DNA from: JBLIOB01 sp047639575
GTDB taxonomy: Bacteria > Bacteroidota > Bacteroidia > Flavobacteriales_D > Parvicellaceae
Reading direction: 5' to 3'
Length of the DNA stretch: 48,156 nt
Assembly (NCBI GenBank): GCA_047639575.1
Contig: JBLIOB010000004.1
Span: 1 to 48,156, forward strand
Each line of letters begins with the position of its first letter. The first letter of the stretch is position 1. The notes under the pieces were generated by a model. It did not search any database, had not been told where the DNA came from, and saw only the letters and a list, made by a program, of their open reading frames with translations. Shown here piece by piece: positions 41,291-48,156 of the stretch. The translations under genes and the position numbers were made by a program.

Positions 41291-41719
41291 TCAGTCATCG
41301 ATAGGGACTCCTTCTATCATTTTAACAATAGTTGATTGGTAGTCAATATCACTGACTAATCCAGTTTCAGGGTTAATCTTAAATCTTATGTGAGTGGTAA
41401 AATTTGTATTTACTCCTGGGAAAACATCATCATTAGTTACAGTGATACTATGTGGGTATTCATCAACATCCTTAGGTATTTTAAGTAATTCAAATTGAGA
41501 TTTTAATTTTTCAAGATTAAGTGTCAAGATGCAACTTTTATTTTCTGAGAAGGAATTTTTCAAAGACGAAAAATCTCCTTTCCAAAAATATCGTTGATTA
41601 TTCTTTTTGACGACATATTTATCAAAATCTTCCTTTAACTCCTCACATATTTCAACCGACTTATCCGAGCATGAAAATCCAAAACTGATGGTGAAAATTA
41701 GAGTAAATAGTATCCTCAA
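41291..41719 (-). CDS. Small lipoprotein of unknown function
   Basis: A 142-residue lipoprotein with signal peptide RILFTLIFTISFGFSC (lipobox GFSC) and a mainly beta body. Cys pairs at EICEEL and KSCILTL may form a disulfide. I do not recognise a family. It overlaps the protease gene by 4 bp and may be cotranscribed with it, perhaps as an inhibitor or partner; that is inference from position only. Confidence 0.7.
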   Translation of the reverse strand: MRILFTLIFTISFGFSCSDKSVEICEELKEDFDKYVVKKNNQRYFWKGDFSSLKNSFSENKSCILTLNLEKLKSQFELLKIPKDVDEYPHSITVTNDDVFPGVNTNFTTHIRFKINPETGLVSDIDYQSTIVKMIEGVPIDD

Positions 41720-43293
41720 TCTTTCATTACTTTATACGTTCCAATAACAGAGTTGTTTTCCAATACTTTAATGAAGTAGATTCCCTTGGATACATGATTA
41801 ATATTAATTCCTCGTTTAGTATTGGTCGATCCTCTTAAGATAACATCACCCATTACGTTTTGTATTTCAAATTGAAGTTGTGATCTGTTGAGTTGATCAC
41901 TAATGCGAAAAATACCAGTACTCGGATTTGGATATATGGATATCAATGATGATTGATTATTTATTTCATTGATCGAATTTAAGTCAGTACATTCTAACAC
42001 ATTTAAAAAGATAGGTTCCATTGGTTCATAACCTTGTTCCACTGCACATGCCACGGGGTCAATTGGTAGGGCAGCTTGTTGAACTAAAAATTGCCCTCCT
42101 AAAAGCGCGTCCGGTGTTATTTCTCGATTAAAGTATAATGGAGGAGATGCATCTTCGTAGTGCATCAGATCCTCTTCGTTATTTACATGAAGTAGGCCGA
42201 TAGCATGGCCGAGCTCATGCAAAGCGCGAGATTGAAAGTCAAATAGGTTAGCCCCAGTTAAATCAATATCGGTACTCTCATCATAATACCAATTCAAATT
42301 CTCATTGAAACGAATTGAAAATTGATTATTACGAGCGTATGCTGTACCATCTAACGCATTACAAATGACAGCATTTAAAGGGGTGTATTGAGCTAAAGTA
42401 ATCTCAGTACCTGTTGGTAAACTATCAAATTTAATTTCACAAGTGGTGAAGGGGTCAATGTCGAATATATCTTTGATTTCAAAGTTAACATTTGTTTCAC
42501 AAACCCATTTTAATAGTGCACTTTCGAAACTGGCCTGTGCTTCAAAGTTACTACTCATACCTTCACCGTACCAAAGATCATAACCACCAGATTCATTGAG
42601 CTTTCCAAGATGTTGAATTACCTGATGAAATGGGGGTATAGCCAATGGGCCATCATTTTCAGTATTTCGTACAGCAAAATCAACATCAATATTCGTTGTA
42701 GATGTTGCTATTAAAGTTTGGCCTCCGTCATCAAAATTAACTCTAACCTTTCCTGAGCCAGCATACCAATCGTCATTATCCAAGCCAATTGTTGGAATCT
42801 GTACATGAATAAGACCATCACTCCAAAAGATGTAGTCTTCAGCAACAGGTTCAATCCATTCATCTAGACCCGCACCATCTTTGGCATTTTCAAATTCAAC
42901 ATAGGATTCACCTCTCGTTTCTCCAAAGCAAGAACCTAAAATAATAAGTACATTGTCATGACCAGCAACTAAATCAACAGGTTGAGTAGATTGACCAAAA
43001 TCGAGGGTTGTTCCGGCCATTCCAATAATAAATGGCACAGGACAAGCGTATGCGTCAAAATCACCTTCGATTCTCATGCAATCAAAATATTTTTCAATTC
43101 CCTCAGAAAAATCGAAAAATTTACTTAGGTTTTCCATAGATTCTTGATCAAGAGCAACTCCAGGATCAATAGGGCCAGGAAGAGATATAATTAATTTTAT
43201 CAAAGGGGTGTACGTTGTTGTTATTTCAACTAAATCAGGTTGCTCCAAGGAAGATGCATTTATTTCTATTTTAATCTTATCCGCGGGCAGCAT
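41716..43293 (-). pseudogene. Matrixin-like zinc protease with T9SS signal, C-terminal part of a split gene
   Basis: A 525-residue frame containing the metzincin zinc site HELGHAIGLLH and a downstream Met-turn-like LMHYE, and ending with a type IX secretion sorting domain (SIYPNPSTGIFRI... GIYFIKVLENN). It lacks a signal peptide, although T9SS cargo needs one. The signal peptide is on the overlapping frame 43277-44125. The two frames overlap by 17 bases, and removing one C from the CCC run at about 43281-43283 would fuse them as one ~800-residue protease. So this is probably one gene with a frameshift (or a sequencing error). Confidence 0.75.
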
Positions 43294-44125
43294 CTTCTAG
43301 GACTGTTTCATAATTAATGTTAGCAGAAACACCTATATCTTCTAAGGTCACTAAACCACCACTGGCAATATTTGAACCCAAGTTTAACGTGTTATACTTC
43401 GCAACTATTACGGGCTTAGTAATTCTAGTGTTTTCTGATGCTTTTATTGAAACAACAGTTGAAATTAAAAAAGGGTCGTTGGGATTTGGACTTAAAACTT
43501 CAAAAAGAAAATCTAAACACCGACCATCTTGAACAATAGAGCTGGTATAAGACTCTATAACTTCATTCTTTTTTTCGTAATCCAACTGAGTATCGGCATA
43601 CTTTAGAAATGTTTTACCATAGGCTTTGTGCATTGGAGAGAACAAATCTTTTGAGATATCTTCATATGAATGAAAGAGTTCAGAAGCAACTAAACCTGTT
43701 GCTTTTTCACTATATCTTATGTAGCCTTGTTCCCCAGAATATACCTGATAATATTTATCAGTTACTGTCCTTAAGTTGGATGGAGGATTAACTGCATCAT
43801 TCAAGAAAAAGACCCCAGTCTGACCTTGCGAAAGAGTAAGCATGTGAGTCCAGGTTTGTTTTGCACCATCAAATGAACCTCCACGGGTGATAATAGATAG
43901 ATGATCAGAAACAGGGTTTTCATTAAACGATTTAAATATTTTTACTTTGTGCGCTGTATAAATATTGTTGTCAGCTGTTCGATAAGATTCTGATTCCATG
44001 ACTTCTCCTTCGATGACAATTTGAGAATTGTCAATTTTATTTTCAAGAGAGATCTCATGATATTGAGCTTGGATATTAACGCAAAAAAATATAATTATTG
44101 CGTAAAAAGAGATTGTTTTTTTCAT
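43277..44125 (-). pseudogene. Matrixin-like protease, N-terminal part of a split gene
   Basis: A 282-residue frame with signal peptide (TISFYAIIIFFCVNIQAQ) and a soluble domain that opens YHEISLENKIDNSQIVIEGEV, typical of Bacteroidetes secreted-protein N-terminal regions. It ends ETVLEDAARG at a stop, whereas the next frame continues ...ADKIKIEINASS. It would normally be the propeptide or N-domain of the protease. If not a frameshift, it would be a separate secreted protein with its end fortuitously overlapping the next gene. Confidence 0.75.
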
Positions 44126-44268
44126 AGATATAAGTTTTCAGAGTTATTTATTATGCACCTAAGTTAGAAAATATTCTGACATTTCCCTACTGTGAATTCA
44201 CTATTTTTTTTATATCTCAAGGGAGAATCTTGCAATAGAACAAAAAAAATAATGGTTACTTTTAGATT

Positions 44269-45777
44269 ATGGTTCGCTGGATATTTTTATGTTTTTTAAC
44301 AGTCATCAAGGTTTTTTCAGTCAATGGACAAGTGAATTATTTTAATTCAACTTTTGGAAATGTGGATGAGTTTTCAGAGCGAGTAAATAATGTTGAAGTG
44401 ATTAGTGATCATTTTATTGTCTTCGGTGAAGAGAGATACAGCAATGAGAAGTGGTTTGTCAGAAAATACAATTTTGAAGGGGACTTGCAAGAAGAAAAAT
44501 ATTATGATTTTGATGTCGCTTTTCTGTGGACAGGCTCAACAACGTCTTTTAAAAAAAAGGATGATAATTCCGGATTTCGCCTCTCTGCTGAAATATGGGA
44601 TTCCATAGGTCATTGGTCATATCTCATGAACTTTGATCTTAATCTGGATACTCTTTGGACAAAGAAATATGACTATTCTTCTCTTCATTCAGGTTTTGAT
44701 GTGGGTGTTGAATCAGACAACGGTTTTGTAGTTACGGGTAATTATAATACGGATTATACTTTAGGTTCAGGAGAAGGAACATATCTTCAAAGTATTGATG
44801 AAACTGGAGATGTTTTATGGAGTGCCCTATTGAAAGAAGAACCAATTAACGAAATTATAAAGAACAAATCAATCTTGCAGGTTGATGATGGATATGTTCT
44901 AGGTGGATCAGTAACAAACAACTCTGGATCAATTCAAGAATCTCAAGGATATATATCAAAGACAGACAATCAGGGTAATGTAATGTGGGACATTATAAGC
45001 GATGATAATGGTTTGACCAGTTCGTGGTTCTACCTTTTGGAGCTGTCTAATGGAGATATATTATGTTCACACGCTGTCGCCTATGAAGAAGCTCCTAGTT
45101 TGAATTGGTATCATTTTAAATCAAAGGTGTACAAGCTGAACACAGAGGAGCAAAACCTTTATTGGGAGCACGATTACCTTAATGATGATAACTTATCTGG
45201 AGTGCCTTTGATACCAAAGGAGACTATTGATGGAGGGATCATATTGTTAGGTGGAAGGTTTGGAGAGACTACAAGTTCCTATTATGCCTCGTTACTTAAA
45301 ATAGATAGTTTAGGCAATCAGGAATGGTACAAGGAATATTATTATGAGGATTGTCCTGATTGTTTTAATAACCTACTTGACATTGATATTGCACCTGATG
45401 GTGGATTCATTTTGACAGGCGAATTTTTTCATTCAGATGGATTACCGTGGTATAAGCAATCTTGGCTTTTGAAAGTTGATGCATGCGGGGATGAGGAATG
45501 GGAGGGATGTGATATTGTGGGTATGGATGATATAAAAAGATCAGAAGACCTTTTTATATATCCAAATCCTGTATCTAATATTGTTTTCGTAAATGGACTT
45601 GAAGAATCAAGAACTTCACTAGTTATTGTATATGATTTACAAGGTAGATTAATCTGGGAATCAAAAGTACTAAACGGAAAAATTGATGTTAGCCAAATCG
45701 AACAAGGTATATATAGTCTCAAGTTTCAAGAGAATGGAAAGTACTTATCTACAAATACCCTTAGTATTATTCGTTAA
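44269..45777 (+). CDS. T9SS-secreted beta-propeller-like protein
   Basis: A 502-residue secreted protein. Signal peptide: VRWIFLCFLTVIKVFSVNGQ. It has repeated blades with the pattern DNGFVVTGNYN...GDVLW and GGFILTGEF...LLKVDACGDEEW, which suggest a beta-propeller or similar repeat fold. The C-terminal 70 residues form a T9SS type A sorting domain (IYPNPVSNIVFVNG; GIYSLKFQENGKYLS). Function unknown. It is divergent from the split protease, with a 143-bp gap between them in which I see no recognised site. Confidence 0.85.
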   Translation: MVRWIFLCFLTVIKVFSVNGQVNYFNSTFGNVDEFSERVNNVEVISDHFIVFGEERYSNEKWFVRKYNFEGDLQEEKYYDFDVAFLWTGSTTSFKKKDDNSGFRLSAEIWDSIGHWSYLMNFDLNLDTLWTKKYDYSSLHSGFDVGVESDNGFVVTGNYNTDYTLGSGEGTYLQSIDETGDVLWSALLKEEPINEIIKNKSILQVDDGYVLGGSVTNNSGSIQESQGYISKTDNQGNVMWDIISDDNGLTSSWFYLLELSNGDILCSHAVAYEEAPSLNWYHFKSKVYKLNTEEQNLYWEHDYLNDDNLSGVPLIPKETIDGGIILLGGRFGETTSSYYASLLKIDSLGNQEWYKEYYYEDCPDCFNNLLDIDIAPDGGFILTGEFFHSDGLPWYKQSWLLKVDACGDEEWEGCDIVGMDDIKRSEDLFIYPNPVSNIVFVNGLEESRTSLVIVYDLQGRLIWESKVLNGKIDVSQIEQGIYSLKFQENGKYLSTNTLSIIR

Positions 45778-45821
45778 ATCCAGAAATTAAGGTTTACCCA
45801 ATGATAATACATTCGCGATTT

Positions 45822-46566
45822 CGGCATTGAATAAAAATCGTGTATGTTCGAATAAATGGAACGTTAAGCGCTAAGCCTGTTTGAGCTCAGCTGTCAGATT
45901 TTATTTCAAAAAATCTGGTAACAGCGTTTGCGAGTTTGCTTTGCGTAGAGAAATGTTTCGATAAACATACTAGATGTTTATTCATGGCCTTGATTTTTTG
46001 TTTCGTTTTTTGTCAAGAAAAAATGAAAGGAAGTATGAAAAGGATGATGAGCGTTCTATATAACATCAGAATTTGTTAAGAAAGAGTATTGTCTTATAAT
46101 AACATATCCATAATATTATGTTAAGTAGAAATTCCAATTCATCTCACACAACAAGATGAGTGATGACTAAATCCTAAACTTCAATCAAAAAAGTAAAACA
46201 TCCTTGAACGCAGTATAGAAAATTGCTGAATCGCCTTAATCCTTTATTAAGGCAAAGGCAATTTTCGTATGCAAGAGAATTTTCAATTTAAAATTTCGTG
46301 TGTTGGCAAAAAAGAAAAAATTCTTAAAGTGTGTTTGCTGTGTGTTGGAAAATTGTGTGTTAAAGAATTTCTGCGGAGCAAAATTATTTAATAAAGCAAT
46401 CGAGCTTTAGAAATGCGGCAATTTAACATAACGTCTAATTATAGGACAAGGCTCGTGAATTGAAACACAAATTTTGTCGCTCAGAATAATTTAAAAAAAT
46501 CTTTCTCTGTAGGACTAACACAAATATTCTATTTAGGACAATCGTACAAGTCATACTTAATATAAT
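45822..46566 (+). repeat. Long direct repeat, copy B
   Basis: The second copy of the 39966-40766 repeat, 745 bp. It lacks the ~60-bp insertion of copy A. The stems GCTGT...ACAGC (45890-45925), the CTTGA/TCAAG stem and the nested hairpin at 46219-46265 are kept. Some differences between the copies occur in loops or keep pairing (ATCAAG against GTCAAG opposite CTTGAT), which is a hint of RNA structure. The pair flanks 5 kb with the lipoprotein, split protease and propeller genes. Confidence 0.75.
46219..46265. other. Nested hairpin inside repeat B
   Basis: Same two-level hairpin as in copy A: AAAATTGC/GCAATTTT outside, GCCTTAAT/ATTAAGGC inside, identical in all arms. Confidence 0.7.
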
Positions 46567-46660
46567 ACTCATTATAGGATCATAAGGAATTAGCAGCGCT
46601 GGCTGGGCATATGGCCTTGGGCGTTTGCCTGTGCGTTTGTCCTATAATTAATATTATGTT
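46425..46660. repeat. Inverted repeat pair at the right end of copy B
   Basis: A ~24-base motif at 46425-46449 (AACATAAC...ATAGGACAA) recurs inverted at 46637-46660 (TTGTCCTATAATTA...TATGTT). The left motif is also in copy A at 40625-40649. The 16-base string ATTATGTTAAGTAGAA occurs at 40317, 46115 and 46653. These look like ends of a mobile or cassette-type element, but no integrase is present. Confidence 0.55.
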
Positions 46661-46709
46661 AAGTAGAACAATAGGGTACTTGGCTCAAGCATCAAAAGAA
46701 TACATCTGA

Positions 46710-47246
46710 TCAACTACTCCACATGTGTATTATAGGATGTAATTTATAATCCCCATTTCCCGTTTGATTAACTGAAGCCGCTCCATCGAAACTAATCGTT
46801 AGGGAATCTGTTGAACCTAAAAATAATGGCGTGTCAAATTTAAATTTTAATCCTGATGATTGTCCACTTGGAATATCAATGTCATGAACAACACCATCCA
46901 ACATTATAGTGTTGTTATCTCCTAAAACCAAGCGAATTTGTTTTATGGACTCATCAAATAGAAATGTATCCGTAATCAATGTATCGCTATATTAGGAGTT
47001 GAATCAAATCATAAACCCCTTGTTCCGTTGACTAATCTTGCCAGCCATTTGCCTCAAATTTAGCGGTTATTTGAATCAAATCAATGTTTAACTGTTGATA
47101 TTCAATAGAATCTGGTGGAAAAGCACTCTTAACCTTGTCATTGGCCAGATTTATTTTAAATAACTTGATTCGTTAATATTACTGTCCTCTTTATAGCACG
47201 AAAATATCATCATGCATAATCCGGTGTTAAGTGTAAACTTTTTCAT
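46710..47246 (-). pseudogene. Broken DUF4382-like lipoprotein gene
   Basis: Read on the minus strand from ATG 47244-47246, there is a lipoprotein start (KKFTLNTGLCMMIFSC), a frame change near ESSYLK, then NDKVKSAFPPDSIEYQQ and QITAKFEANGWQD, a stop, STEQGVYDLIQLLI, another stop, and finally IKQIRLVLGDNNTIMLDGV...TGNGDYKLHPII. These pieces are in the order of a DUF4382 protein. At least one frameshift and two stops make it non-functional. It lies just beyond repeat B. Confidence 0.8.
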
Positions 47247-47422
47247 CCAATTGTCTATATACCTCAAAGACAAGTCTAAACAACCTAATGTTCAATGACA
47301 TACAACAAAGCGGAGGGTTATAACTACTCATTTCCTAGCCCATTTTAACGGAAGAATAAGTACGTATCTGTACCTTTTTTACAGTAACCACGTATTACAC
47401 CAATAGACACAAATAAAATCCA
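47247..47422. other. Gene-free stretch before the surface-protein gene
   Basis: No feature recognised; it separates the DUF4382 pseudogene and the plus-strand gene that starts at 47423, so it should hold that gene's promoter. Confidence 0.3.
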
Positions 47423-48156
47423 ATGAAAAATTCAATACTATTACTATTTATAACATTAATTACTAGTCAGGGCCTTATCGCTACCGAGAGTATAACTAAT
47501 GAATCTGTTCTTACAGTTACATGTCAAGATATAACGATTAGCCTTGATGAACAAGGCTATTACGAATTAGACACCTCAACGCTTATAGCCTCAAGTGATG
47601 GCAACATCGAGTTCACTGAAGTAACTCATCAATATTTTGATTGTTCTCAAGAAGGAGAAGTGATTGTCACATTATTTGCCTACGATGCGGAAAAAAATGT
47701 ATCGGAATGTACTTCAGTTGTTACTGTTGTTGATGACCTAGCTCCTAATGTTAGTTGCATAGATATGACGGTGCAATTGGACGGAAACGGTTCTGCAATA
47801 ACGTCTGTCGAAGAATTAGTTGGCGACATTTTTGATAATTGTTCAATTGGCTCTATGATCGCAGATAGATCTGAATTTTCTGGTGCTGATCTGGGATTAA
47901 ACGCTGTAACCGTTTCTGTTGCGGACAATAGTGGCAATGCTTCAACATGTATTTCGACTGTTGCTGTGATGGATTTCCAAGCACCAAGTGCCTTTTGTCA
48001 GGATCTTACACTTTCGTTAGACAACACGGGTAACGCTACATTATCTGCTGAGATGATTGATAATGGATCTATCGACAACAGTGATGAGATATTCCTAGAT
48101 CTTGATCAGTTAAATTTTGACTGCAGTCAATTTGGCTCCCATATTGTAACATTAAC
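47423..48156 (+). CDS. Secreted repeat-containing surface protein, N-terminal part
   Basis: The frame is open from ATG 47423 to the window end (244 codons) and continues beyond. Signal peptide: NSILLLFITLITSQGLIA. The body consists of ~85-residue repeats, each with CQDITISLDEQGYYEL-type and SVVTVVDDLAPNVSC-type strands (CIDMTVQLDGNGSAIT; CISTVAVMDFQAPSAFC), the HYR-like beta-sandwich repeat common in large Bacteroidetes adhesins exported by T9SS. Cys pairs inside each repeat are likely disulfide-bonded. The sorting domain lies outside the window. Confidence 0.85.
   Translation, partial: MKNSILLLFITLITSQGLIATESITNESVLTVTCQDITISLDEQGYYELDTSTLIASSDGNIEFTEVTHQYFDCSQEGEVIVTLFAYDAEKNVSECTSVVTVVDDLAPNVSCIDMTVQLDGNGSAITSVEELVGDIFDNCSIGSMIADRSEFSGADLGLNAVTVSVADNSGNASTCISTVAVMDFQAPSAFCQDLTLSLDNTGNATLSAEMIDNGSIDNSDEIFLDLDQLNFDCSQFGSHIVTL

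Noticed and set aside
43317..43532. Plus-strand open frame opposite the protease N-terminal part
   Set aside because: It runs antisense to a gene with signal peptide and recognisable structure; no independent support.
39966..46566. Canonical integron attC array
   Set aside because: Repeats are far longer than attC sites, the core-site consensus is not met and no IntI gene is present in the window.
1..48156. CRISPR array, tRNA or rRNA gene, prophage or plasmid origin
   Set aside because: No regularly spaced short repeats, no cloverleaf or rRNA-like sequence and no phage or replication genes were noticed on either strand.

Overview
The window looks like the chromosome of a marine-type Bacteroidetes, probably of the Cytophagales/Flammeovirga-Reichenbachiella kind. 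The DNA is AT-rich and Shine-Dalgarno sites are essentially absent. Proteins carry type IX secretion (T9SS) C-terminal sorting domains. DUF4382, DUF7009 and DUF4136 family members are present, and TAnnTTTG-like -7 promoter elements are visible.

Positions 1 to about 38.6 kb form an oxygen-limitation and dormancy island. It holds the start of a cbb3-type copper ATPase (CcoI), five tandem-domain universal stress proteins (Usp), an Hsp20, a phosphoribosyltransferase, a 1-Cys peroxiredoxin, an OsmC protein, a porin, an iron-sulfur repair protein (RIC), a periplasmic nitrate reductase operon (napDA, tetraheme NapB, tetraheme lipoprotein, NrfC-like and NrfD-like subunits), Gre- and TerB-like proteins, an Mla lipid-transport operon, a BON protein, a sigma-70-like protein, a DnaJ, a thioredoxin and an AhpD-like protein. 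In the middle sits a probable control operon: an HMA protein, a Usp, a histidine kinase with a FixL-like PAS domain, and a response regulator whose output is a Crp/Fnr DNA-binding domain.

I found 19 exact copies of the palindrome TGAY-N4-RTCA, plus one near match, in the gaps of this island. Most sit 60-80 bp upstream of a start codon. The motif resembles a FixK/FNR site (TTGAT-N4-ATCAA). The proposal is that the FixL-like kinase and the receiver-Crp regulator control the island through these sites, collapsing the classical FixL/FixJ/FixK cascade into two proteins. The mdh/ldh-gltP pair at 4.2-6.4 kb lacks a site and is flanked by remnants of a duplicated lipoprotein/usp pair, so it looks inserted.

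Positions 38.6-48.2 kb are different. An amino-acid permease is followed by gene-poor DNA containing two ~750-800 bp structured non-coding direct repeats. These flank a lipoprotein, a matrixin protease split by an apparent one-base frameshift, and a T9SS beta-propeller-like protein. Beyond the second repeat lie a multiply broken DUF4382 gene and the start of a large repeat-containing surface protein that runs off the window. I saw no tRNA, rRNA, CRISPR array or recognisable transposase.
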